This document shows positions 24,690 to 35,043 of a stretch of DNA of 64,000 nucleotides, piece by piece. This DNA is from Zonotrichia leucophrys gambelii (lineage: Eukaryota > Chordata > Aves > Passeriformes > Passerellidae). Each line of letters opens with the position of its first letter. Position 1 is the stretch's first letter. Below the pieces are notes generated by a model that searched no databases, had not been told where the DNA came from, and worked only from the letters and a program-made list of their open reading frames with translations. Made by a program: the position numbers and the translations under genes. The stretch is taken from positions 4,119,814 to 4,183,813 of the forward strand of contig NC_088193.1 of assembly GCF_028769735.1 (NCBI RefSeq). The letters are read 5' to 3'.

Positions 24690-25440
24690 TTCTGACCCCC
24701 ACAGGAACACTGCCTTTGACCTTCACCCATGGAGAGGGCTCCCAAGGCTTTGAGATAGATTAGAATTTACCAAAACGTGAAATAGATAATAGAGAGTAGT
24801 GTAGGATGACACTTGGGTGAGACATTTAGGTTTTGGGATTTTTAGTGTGGTGTGGATAGGAAACAAGATGGAGGAATTTGGGTGTAGAGTCCCTGTCGTC
24901 ATCGTCATCTTCTGCTTCTTCTCCTTCTTCTTCTCCTCCTTCTTATTCTTCTCCTTTTTATTCTTCTCCTTCTTCTCCTTCTCCTTCTCCTTCTCCTTCT
25001 TCTCCTTCTCCTTCTCCTTCTCCTTCTCCTTCTCCTTCTCCTTCTCCTTCTCCTTCTCCTTCTCCTTCTCCTTCTCCTTCTCCTTCTCCTTCTCCTTCTC
25101 CTTCTCCTCCTCCTCCTCCATCTCCATTTTCTGCACTGTTGGTGGCACAGGGTGATTGCACAAGGAAAGCACAGTGCAGAGGTTTCATGGACACTCAAGG
25201 GATGAGTTAGATGGCAGATAAGTGGAAATCATGTGTATTTTAAGAGTTAATTAGATAAAATAACTTTAAAAGACCTTGAAACTGTACATTTTGGGGCCAT
25301 TTTGTGGTGCTTTCCTGCGCACTGAGCCTGGTGTGGACAGCATGCAAAACTTTGGATAAGAAAACAATAAACAAGAAGCTGAAGACTGAATAAATCCCGG
25401 GTGTCTCCTTTTTCCTGGCACAGAACTGCTCCAGGAGGGT
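24690..25440 (+). mobile_element. Probable old ERV LTR (family M) with internal expansion
   Basis: Shares an ordered set of blocks with the LTR at 40872-41468: ctttgacc, a gtgagaca...ttaggattt-like block, aagatggaggaattggg-like (24868), a cctccttcttctcc seed, ggtggcac, and a paired aataaac/gaataaa near 25368-25393. It is more diverged than that copy, and its edges are not resolved. The TTCTCC array at 24908-25118 lies inside it. Confidence 0.6.
24908..25118. repeat. TTCTCC hexanucleotide array
   Basis: Nearly perfect ttctcc units from about 25004 to 25106, with degenerate ttcttctcc at the 5' edge and ctcctcctcc at the 3' edge. It is a continuous polypyrimidine/polypurine tract of about 210 bp. 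Open frames across it (Ser-Pro, Arg or Glu-Lys periodic) are artefacts of the repeat. Confidence 0.95.
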
Positions 25441-25444
25441 TCCC

Positions 25445-26439
25445 CCCATTTGGGGAGCCCCCAGAAGGGCCCAACACAAAACAAACATTGGCAGAGGCTG
25501 GCAGAGCTCAGCACAGCTCTGCTGAACAGATGGAGCCCCTTCTTTTCCATCCCCCAGCCCAGGACAGAGCTCTGCACACACCTGCCACAGCAGGGGAATT
25601 TTCATCAAAAAATCTCAATTTTCATCAAAAAATCTCAATTTTCATCTGCAAAACAGCAGCAGAGACAGCGACTCAGGAGCCTTTGCTTCAGAATTCCCTG
25701 TTCCTACTGCCAAGAAACTTTCAGCCCATAAGAAATGAGCCAAAATCTCCTAAAACCTCACCCAAACTTTGTCCTACCTGTTGCTGCCGTGTCTGTCAGC
25801 ATTTCTGCTTTGTAGGTTTTACAAATTGTATGTGCAGCTCTGTTCTCAGAAATCCCATTTAATTAAAGAGCTGCCAGGTATTTAAATCCAGTGGAAGTTC
25901 TGGTTTGCCAGGGAGTTCATTTTATAGGAAACTGCTATGATTGAAGTCAGAAATTCTGCTCAACTGCACTGAGAGAGTCTATCCCAAATTCTGGGCATTT
26001 TAGGTTGGCAGAAAATAGAACCCTCTGCAAAAAATTGTCCCTCTCCCAAAATTGAACAATGTTTTTACTCCACTATCTAGAATTTAAAGCTATTTCTTTA
26101 TTAATATTCAGCCCAAAAAGCCTTAAAAGCAAACTGCATATAAGCTTCACACATTGTAAACGAGTTTTACACCCCCAAAATACTGAGCACAAGCTACTCT
26201 GCATTTTATTTCACAAAGAAATCAACCAAAATACGACCTCTCCACACTGCTGAGAGCTGCTCCCATAAAAATCTTGGAATATATTCCAACCTCTTCTTAA
26301 TGAGCCTCCCAGCAGCAGCACAGGGATTGAACTGGGGAGAGCAGGAGGCAGGATTCACATCCAGGAGCTGGAGCAGAGGGAAAAATGGGATTTATCAGCT
26401 CCAAGGCAGGACCCAGCAGCCCTGCAGGGAGGTCTCAGG
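25445..26439. other. Unassigned non-coding sequence
   Basis: No gene recognised. A small triplet of ttttcatcaaaaaatctcaa units is at 25599-25650. Confidence 0.5.
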
Positions 26440-27540
26440 GTGGAATTCTCAGGACAGAATTTTCAGAATGGAATTTTCGGAATGGCAGCCGGGGTTTCAA
26501 GACGGAGTTTCCAGGACAACAGGCAGGTTTCAGGATGGAATTTCCAGGATGGAGTTTTCAGAATGGAATTTTCAGGATGGCGGGTAGGTCTCAGGATGGA
26601 ATTTTCAGGATGGAATTTTCAGGATGGAATTTTGAGGATGGAATTTTCAAGATAACAGGCAGATCTCAGGATGGAATTTTCAGAATGGCAGTCAGGTTCA
26701 GGATGGAATTTCCAGGATAGAATTTTCAGGATGGAATTTTCAGGATGGCGGGCAGGTCTCAGGATGGAATTTTCAGGATGGAATTTTCAGGACACAAGCA
26801 GGTTCAGGATGGAATTTTCAGGATGGAATTTCCTGGATAGAATTTTCAGGATGAAATTTTCAGGATGGAATTTTGAGGATGGAATTTTCAGGATAACAGG
26901 CAGATCTCAGGATGGAATTTTCAGAATGGCAGTCAGGTTTCAGGATGGAATTTTCAGGATGGAATTTTCAGGACACAAGCAGGTTCAGGATGGAATTTTC
27001 AGGATGGAATTTTCAGGATAACAAGGCAGGTTTCAGGATGGAGTTTTCAGAATGGAATTTTCAGAATGGAATTTTCAGAATGGAATTTTCAGGATGGCGG
27101 GCAGGTCTCAGGATGGAATTTTCAGGATGGAATTTTCAGGACACAAGCAGGTTCAGGATGGAATTTTCAGGATGGAATTTTCAGGATGGTGGGCAGGGTT
27201 CAGGATGGAATTTTCAGGATGGAATTTCCAGGATGGCAGGCAGGGTTCAGAATTGAATTTCCATGATGGAATTTCTAGGATGGCAGGCAGATCTCAGGAT
27301 GGAATTTCCAGGATGGAATTTTCAGAATGGAATTTTCTGAATGGCAGTCAGCTCTCAGGATGGAATTTCCAGGATGGCATTTTCAGGATAACAGGAAGCT
27401 CTCAGGATGGAAATTTCAGGATGGCAGGCAGGTCTCAGGATGGAATTTTTGGGATGGAATTTCCAGGATGGCATTTCCAGGATAACAGGCAGGTCTCAGG
27501 ATGGCATTTTTGGGATAACAGGCAGTTCTCAGGATGGAAT
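26440..27540. repeat. Minisatellite, 14-bp unit with higher-order repeat
   Basis: The basic unit ggatggaattttca is repeated and interrupted by two linker types, gcgggcaggtctca and gacacaagcaggtt. The gacacaagcagg linker recurs at 26791, 26972 and 27140, showing a higher-order period of about 168-181 bp. Long open frames reading Met-Glu-Phe-Ser-Gly-Trp follow from a stop-free unit. Confidence 0.95.
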
Positions 27541-29019
27541 CTGAGCTCCTGGGGACTGCACTCCGGCCAGGAAGGGCTTTCACCATGCCCTACGTGGAGC
27601 TGTGTGCATGGTAACAGGTGAAAATCTACAGTCTAATCCCAATCCAGTTAAATTCCTGAAGCCTGGAGGATCAGCAAGGCTGGGCAGGAAGGAGGAGAGC
27701 ACATTCAAAAAGCAAATAAACTGCAGAGAAGTCAAGTGGCCTCTGCTGTAACACCACGGACATTCCCAGCTGAACAGCTCATTGGAGGCACTGAATTTCC
27801 TGGTTCCATTCCAGGGCTGGGGACAGCCTGACAAACACATCCCACTGGGAATTCCATTGGTGGCTCTTCCAGCCAGGCTTTGTCTGCTTTGATTGCAGGT
27901 TACAGGAGCTGCACCTCTCCCCCAGCATCAGCCCTGAGCACCCACGTAAGAACACAGTGAGAAGTGAAACCAGAGCAAACACCCCCTCAAGTAAATATTT
28001 CATCTCTGCCCATGACTAATTAACAGCAATGACTTTTGTTAACAGGGAAGCAGAAGTTACTTAAACCAGGAATTATTCTCAAATCAAAAATACATATTTG
28101 CTTTGAGACAGAGAGCAAACAACACTCCAGCAAGCTGTTTGCCATGTAGAAATGTGATTAACAGATCAGAATATTGCATCAGGCCAGGCTTTTCAGTGAT
28201 TGCAAGATTCAATGTGTAACAAATTGTTCCACTTGCCTCCCTTATCCAGGAGCACTCACTGTACACATTCCACAGGTACCTCTCCCTCCAGTTGTGATAA
28301 TTGAAATTTCCCTGGGGCATAGATGTGTAAAAAGGAAAAAAAAATCAGCACAAATAGGAGCTCTCATTGAAAAGTCAAATAAGAGAGGCTAAAACAGTGT
28401 CAGCTGCACTCCTTTCACTGCTCACAGCTGCACACAGCATTATTTGCTGACAGGTAATGGACACAATTTAAATCACTCTTCCCCTCGCCTCTTCAGATAC
28501 AATCAGTTATCATTTCTGGAAGTAATGAATCTGCCAGGATGGAAAATCCCAGATGATCTTGATAGAATCAACTTCTTGACTTTCATTTAACCTGCTCTCA
28601 TCTTTCAGGAGGCAGAACTTTTGCAAACTTCCATCAGAATAAACTCAGTCCAGTATAACGGCAGGGAGCCTCGGCACATCAGAGCAGTGACAAATTCTAC
28701 CCTGGGCATCCTCCCACGTCCCCAAGGGAGGCACTTCAGTGTCCCAGAGAGCCTTCTGCCCTTTGGCATTCACTGAAATCACAAGGAAATTTCCACAAGA
28801 AGGTTTTGCACAGGTGTTTTCCCTCCTTGGGAGGAAATTTTGTTTTCCTGGCCTCCTTCAGGAATTGTTGGCAACATTTATATATCCAAACCTTCCGAGC
28901 ATTCCTTTCACTGAGCAGTGTCTTAGAGCAGCAGTCTCTGGACAGGCATTAAATGTTGAAAAAATACAGAAATTGTTCACAGCTCAGAGCAGACCTGAGA
29001 GAAGAGAGGGGTAGAGAGG
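27541..29019. other. Unassigned non-coding sequence
   Basis: No recognised gene or interspersed repeat. Confidence 0.5.
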
Positions 29020-29740
29020 ATGAGAGGGTGAGAGAGTAAAAGGGTAAGAGAGCGAGGTTCCCATTACAATACAATAAATCTTCTTCTGTGTTGAATATTC
29101 TGATTCTCACTCACCAATCTAGTACAAGATACAAATCCTACAGCATTTCCATACAGCCTATAAGAATCATTACATCACCATCCTTTGTTACATTTTAAAC
29201 CCTAAAAACTCCTCTTTGGGCCCCTTCTGCCAAGCTGTAGGGTCTGCTCTGACCCTTGGGCCTGTCTGCAAGCAGAGGGTGTTGTTCCATCAAAAGGGGA
29301 TCACCTTCAGCAGCCACACCATTGTTTTCCAGTTGTTCAGTAACTGAGGTATCTCAAAGCTTGCTTTCATTTCAATCTCACTTACAGTTTCTATATTCTC
29401 CAAATCTTTTGCCAGACAATCATATTGATAAGGCTTTCCTGTTTCATCTTCCCCAGCAGCCAGTGAGATCATTATCTCCAGAGATGCCAAGCAATCCCGA
29501 TGAATCAATAGCCATTGTGACAGAGCCCTGCATGCTGAATTAAGCAGAGCTGACAAGTGGGTTGTAAGCACACCGTGTTTAACGATCAGATGAGATTTGG
29601 CTCCTAACAAGATTACTCCCTCTTTAGCAGGTGTCTGTGTGCTGCCAGAAGATAATCCTGCATAATCAACCATCACACACACATGTAAAGTCAAGAAGCA
29701 ACGGCTCATTAATGAAAATTCTATAGACACAGCCAAGCAG
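29020..29740 (-). other. Unassigned block with a 148-codon minus-strand frame
   Basis: The minus-strand frame at 29290-29736 is open for 148 codons, non-repetitive and has mixed composition (for example Cys-Arg-Ala-Leu-Ser-Gln-Trp and Glu-Asp-Glu-Thr-Gly-Lys). Further along the minus strand, gatttattgtattgtaatgg (near 29072) and a CT-rich tail look like a retroelement border. A degraded retroviral coding remnant is possible but no catalytic or structural motif is visible, so no product is assigned. Confidence 0.2.
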
Positions 29741-29991
29741 CTGCAGCAAATGTGTTTGACCTCCCAAATTTAATCTGAACCTTCAGCAGTGCCAGGCCTC
29801 CAGCACCTCGTGCATTGTAGGACCCCTCTGTCTGTGTGATCTAGAGCCTGGAGGAAAAAAACAGAATTGAAGGGATCATCCAGAAATCCAAATTTGTGGT
29901 TTACAACCCCTCTATATAAGCAATGGCAGAAAACTCATTTTTTCAAATGGACCAAAATTCAGCGTTTTCCTGAGCTTCTATGCCTCACACA

Positions 29992-30115
29992 ACAAAAACA
30001 AAACAAAAACAAAACAAAAACAAAAAAAAAAGAAAAAAAGCAAACACACAAACAAAAACCCCCAAAAAAACAAACACCAAAATAAAACCCCAAAAAGCAA
30101 AACAAAACAAAACCT
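29992..30115. repeat. A-rich simple repeat (aaaac)
   Basis: Repeated aacaaaaacaaaac blocks followed by aaaaccccaaaaag-like variants. Could be simple slippage; no adjacent LINE 3' end is recognised. Confidence 0.85.
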
Positions 30116-31676
30116 GGCAGCCATCCCAAACCTTGCAGGAGAAACACACCCTTGCTAATGCACCTTAAATCCATCACCCAGTGCTGACAGCTCTCTCACT
30201 GATCACTGGAACATGGTTCCAGTGCTCTCAAGCACTCCCAGGCTGTTTGACATGACAGAGAAAGAAGAACAAACTCACTAAAACACTTTATACAGAACCA
30301 TGTCCTCTGACCCCATTCCAGGTAATGCTCACCTATTCCAGGTAATGCTCATCTCACTTCCAGTATTTCCCACTAATTCCCACAATTCAGGGAGCACCAA
30401 ATCCTCCCAACTCAACAAAATCGCTGAGCACAGAATGGAGTTGTCCTGGGGGGAACAAAAATGCAGCAGGACATTGGAACATTTTCTCATTTTCTCCTCT
30501 GTTCTCCCACTGCTGCTGACTCAAGTCTAATTTAGTGTCAGCATTGCCTTCTCACTCATCTTTCCCCTTTTTCTAAGTGTGTTTAATCTGCTGTAAAATT
30601 GTTTTCATGGCTGTGGTGAATGTTATTGTAACTGTTTTACAATGTGCATTATCTGCACTGTGTAAAGGATTTGCCTTCTGTATGCAAATCAATTCCTCGC
30701 TGCTGCCATTCCAGGTCTGTGCCCTCAGAGGCAGCATCTCACATCCCCAAAGGGCACAAATGCTTCATTTCTTACAGAATTTTATTAAAAAACCACTTGG
30801 AACCCAGTTCTACAGATCCAGACCCTGTTTATAGGACTGAGCCACAGCTTGGTCACTTTAATCAGCAATTATTTGGGCCAGGTTGGATTAATCTGACCCA
30901 CAACTGCAGCTGTAAGAGCCGAGCCCTAGGAAAGCCAGGCTGGAACAGGGATGGGCATCAATCACTGCTCTGACAGGCCAAAAAAGAGTAAAACTGCACA
31001 AAATTCACCTATTCTGTGCAGAGAAAGTCATCTGGGTTTGGGACAATCTGGTTATGTGCAACATCAGGACAGGGAATTGTTAATCCTCCCCAGGTTGGGG
31101 CACATTAACCAGATTTAAATGAGTCAGAGTCAGTACTTTTAATATTGACTCAGAAAACCAAGACAAGGTCAGACAAAATTTTCCTAAGATTCCTAAACAA
31201 TAATATCAATAAATCAGGCTGGCTCCCAGTCCTGGACCTCGTGCATCAAAGCTGGTTCCATTTGTCTCAAATTTTGCTGGATTGTTCAAAGATGCAAGAC
31301 AACCTGTCAGGAGATAACTTCAGACTTCTCATAATTCTGTGTAGACAGCCAGGCTGTAAAAACAAGGGGAAAACTTTTACAGTTGCCCTTTTTGATCAAT
31401 ATTTGTCAAACACCAAAAAATGTCTCCGAAATCTGGCCCAGAACTTGAAACTGGAAGCAGGAAAATTCTCCAAAAAATAAAGCCTGAGTGCTCACATTCC
31501 TGAGGGTTTCTCCTGGGTGGAGGGACAAGCAGCTCATCCCCAAGATCAATTCTGAGGTGCCAGCTGGGCCTCCTGCCACCAGATTGGGACATCAATGGCC
31601 TGGTCCCATCAGCTGCCCCCTCATGGGAAGGGTCTCAGATTTAAAATCTTCATTTGCCCAGATTTACAATCCATGG
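30116..31676. other. Unassigned non-coding sequence
   Basis: No supported exon. attccaggtaatgctca is directly repeated at 30316 and 30336. Confidence 0.5.
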
Positions 31677-32210
31677 TGTCAGGAAAATTCACCCACAAAC
31701 ACCAGAGGTTGATGTCCAAGAAGGAGACAGAGCAGTCCTGGAACTTTATTCCAATCAAGGCAGAGGCCATGGGGCATCCCCTGGGGTCTCTCCAATTTTT
31801 GGAGGACTCAGCCTCCTTTTTATCCCAATTTCCAGCCACATTTCCCTTCTCTCTTTCCCCATTTCTGAGGGACTTGAGAGGTTCAGACTTCCCAGAACAC
31901 CTGATACCAGAGATTCCCCTCTAATGTATAACCTTGCCTTTTAATTTTTAATTCTTATGGAATTCAGGGGTTTTCTTCCCCATTGCTTCTTTAATCTTTT
32001 AATATCCAATTTCACTGATCAGCAAACCTACAGTTTGTTTGTAAACGCAATTTTTTTTTTTCCATCCATCAGTCAGTGGAATCCTTCCCATTATTTCTTT
32101 TCTCTCTCAGTGCTGGTTTTACCTACCAGAGACAAATCTCTCATTCCTCCCAAAGGCCAGCAGGAATTCCTCAAGGAGCAGCTGAGTGTGCAGAGACAGG
32201 AATTCTGACA
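31677..32210 (-). mobile_element. Probable ERV LTR, antisense
   Basis: On the minus strand the end is gaattttcctgaca (CA terminus), preceded about 75 bp upstream by ggaataaagttcc, an AATAAA poly(A) site. Middle landmarks are aaggcagaggccatggggca and cagccacatttcccttctct. The 5' end is not located and no target duplication was found, so the right edge is approximate. Confidence 0.5.
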
Positions 32211-32980
32211 CACACAACAAGCGTCACCTGCACAAGGCACAACAGCTTAAAAAGTGATTTTTGGGAAAGGCTGGGATGTGCTTTCCCTGCACAAAGGAGA
32301 CTTTTCCTGTGGATATTCATGGTCAGCTCCCTCATGCAGCACAGAAACTCATCCACCAGCCTGACCTCAGCACCCACCACATTTCCAACTTGCAAATTCA
32401 CCACAAGTGGCCACAGCTACTTGGAGCAGCCCATTCCTCACCCTGCCAGATTATCATTCACAAATTTTACAGAAAAATAATTACTAAAATTATTTGATAA
32501 TCTCTCTAAATTCACATTTTTAAGCTTTCTTCATGTCTTTTTTTAAACCTGTACAGTAGCCACATTAAATTTGTCAAAACAGATAAAATAAATTAGTCAT
32601 CAGAAGTGAGAAAAAACAACCTGCTGGAATTGGTGTTTCCATGTCAGTTCCTAAGCTATGTAGTTCAGTTTTAAGAACATGGAGCCCTTTTGAGGATTTA
32701 TTTAGTTACTGCTCTGTAAACTTACAGAGGAAAGGACAAACTTTCATTGGAAATTATTCCTCTGAGGACCAACTCTAGCTGGTGCTTGTTCACTTACAGA
32801 CTGGGTAATTTTTGTTGGCAATATTGCCAAGAGCCCGAGACCCTTGGAGATAGCAAAACGAGATGAAGATGCCAAGATTCATTGCAATTAACAATCTCCC
32901 CAACAACCTCAACTCAGCAATGCACCCATTCAACCACCCTTTCTTCTTCCAGCCCCATCACCATTCAGCTCCCAGGTGTC

Positions 32981-33099
32981 AAAATTGCTGCTCCTCAGTG
33001 GTAAATCCATGCTGATAATGAAAAATTGGGGTGTTCCAGGTGAAATACACACAAAGGCTTAAATGCAGGCGGCCCTGCACAAAAGTGGTGTTCAGTCAT
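32981..33099. repeat. Dispersed repeat module A, copy 1
   Basis: aaaattgctgctcctcagtg through gtggtgttcagtcat matches 41857-41988, with about a dozen extra bases in the second copy. The core ccatgctgataatgaaaaat is identical. Nature unknown: a transposon remnant or a segmental duplication. Confidence 0.85.
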
Positions 33100-34217
33100 G
33101 ATGGCGATGTTTGCTTCTCTTGGTGCGGGTGTGTGAATGCACAAGTGTTTTCCAAAAACACGGACAACCAGGAAAACCCATCCAGAAAAGCAGGAGGGAT
33201 GCCTCCATCCCTTCCTTCTTCTGGTTCCTTTATCTGTTATCAGGATCTCAAGCAACGCTGCCATGGCAACCAGAACGCCTCCAGCTCCGGGGACGGGGCG
33301 GCACAAGGAGTCACTTGTCTCCACTTTGTTAGCTGGGTAATTGGTCCTGCTGAGCAGGGTCAGCTTTAAGAAAGATGACAGCAGGTAGAGCCTGTCTGCT
33401 CAGATAGCAGGGCCACCTTATCCTTGGAGCAGATCTCTGGGATTTATTAAACACTTAAGGGGTTAGTGAGCTGTGAAAATCCGATTCCCCGCCGCTGCAG
33501 TGTGCTGACGAGGAACTTCCTCCTGCGCTTCATCAAGTTTTCATTATCTTCCTGTGTTTTTGCAGGGAGGGAGGCTTCAGGGATTTGAGATGCTGCAATT
33601 TTCAGGCTGCATGAGCCTCTCAAATCAGTCACCCTCTCTGGCAGCAACCTTTTCAAGAAGGAGAGCAATCAGCTGCTCCTGAAGCTCTTCAGGAGATGCA
33701 CAGCACAGAGCAAGCCTTGCCTCAAGTTCTTGGCTCTTCATTGTGCCCACAAGCAAACAAGGCAGGTCTGAAGTGTTTCTGGTGTTTCTGAAGTGTTTCT
33801 GGTGTTCCTGAAGTGTTTCTGGTGTTCCTGATTCGAGTGTTTTCTCAGGCTGAGGTAGAGAAAACAGCCCCAGCCTTGTCCTCACTCTGATCCAAACTGA
33901 GGATCTCCAGACGAGGTCACAATCCAGCAGGAGCTGTTCCTCACCTTGCACGTCCTGCACAGGAGGCTGGAAAAGCCCCTGGCTCCAAAGCTGTGAGAGT
34001 TTCACCTTGGCAGTTTCCAGGCACAGATATTTTGCAAACATTCATCCATTCTCTCTCCTGTCCAGCAGATCAAAGCTGAATCATTCCCTGATTATTTAAA
34101 GATCAATTTAAAGAGTATTTCCATGCAATCAGCTGGGGCACAGCTCTGGTGGAGCACCCAGGGCAGAGAAGCTGAAGGATCCATTGCAGGGCAGTGCCAG
34201 GATTGGAGCTTTTTTGA
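33100..34217. other. Unassigned sequence with minus-strand open frames
   Basis: The minus-strand frame 34041-33625 is open for about 138 codons and ends in a Glu/Leu-rich segment (Glu-Glu-Leu-Gln-Glu-Gln-Leu, then Leu-Leu-Leu-Glu-Lys). gccagagagg followed by gtgact could be a splice donor there. A second minus-strand frame overlaps it down to 33447. Part of the first frame lies over a 20-bp tandem repeat (33766-33832, tgaagtgtttctggtg). No family is recognised. Confidence 0.2.
33766..33832. repeat. Tandem repeat, about 20-bp unit x 3
   Basis: tctgaagtgtttctggtgt repeated three times with a t/c change. Confidence 0.85.
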
Positions 34218-34223
34218 ATTATC

Positions 34224-35037
34224 TGTCACTGGCATATTTTATGAAAAATACCTTTGCTAGGATGTTTCTCCTGAGAAGCTGAGAGGCCTCAGAAATGAAA
34301 TGTAAACAATAATTATCTGCTGCTGTGGAATGTGGTTTGGAGGTTGCTCACCAACAGCTGCATCTTTGATTGGTTCCATGTGGTTGTTTCTACTTGATGA
34401 CCAATCATGGTCCAGCTATGTTGGACTCTGATCTGTTACAAGATTTTATTATGCATTCTTTTCCAGCTTTCTGATGAATTTCCTATTTTATTATGCATTC
34501 TTTTCTAGCCTTCTGATGAATTTCCTCCTTTCTTCTATTCTTTAGTATAGTTTTAGTATAGCAATTTTAATATAATATATAGTATAGCAATAATAATATA
34601 TTATATATATTATATTAATTAGGTAACAATAATATATAATATAATATAATATAATATAATATAATATAATATAATATAATATAATATAATATAATATAAT
34701 ATAATATAATATAATATAATATAATATAATATAATATAATATAATATAATATATTGTATAGCAATTTTAATATTATATATATTACAAAGATAAACAAGGA
34801 GTTCAGAATGCAGTGCTGTAGTTTGTGTGGCATAACATAATTGGCTAAGAAAGCTTACACTGTAGCATGGGTCCATAAAATGAAATATTTAAGGATTGGA
34901 TCAAAAACTGATTCACTGATTGAGGTGCCTGTTCTGGTCTCTGCAAATTATCATAAAATAATAAATCAGCCTTCTGAAACGTGGAATTAAGATTCTCATC
35001 TCTTCCCTCATCCTGGGGACCCTCAAACACCACCCCA
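34224..35037 (+). mobile_element. ERV LTR (family K1, long variant), 6-bp TSD
   Basis: Begins tgtcactggcatat and ends aacaccacccca, flanked by a perfect 6-bp duplication attatc (34218-34223 and 35038-35043). It shares tatctgctgctgtggaatg, ccatgtggttgtttct and aataaatcagccttctgaaa with the 383-bp copies. It is 814 bp long because of a duplicated ttattatgcattctttt block, a pentanucleotide array at 34624-34752, and about 170 bp of extra sequence before the AATAAA region. Confidence 0.85.
34624..34752. repeat. ATAAT pentanucleotide microsatellite
   Basis: About 24 almost perfect ataat units inside the LTR. They continue from the aatataatatat segment normally present at this place in family K1. 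Confidence 0.95.
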
Positions 35038-35043
35038 ATTATC

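Noticed and set aside
24817..25198. Long Ser-Pro, Phe-Ser, Arg and Glu-Lys periodic frames
   Set aside because: They are translations of the TTCTCC hexamer in different frames and not independent genes.
26385..27621. Several 110-190 codon frames rich in Met-Glu-Phe-Ser
   Set aside because: Products of the 14-bp minisatellite in successive frames.
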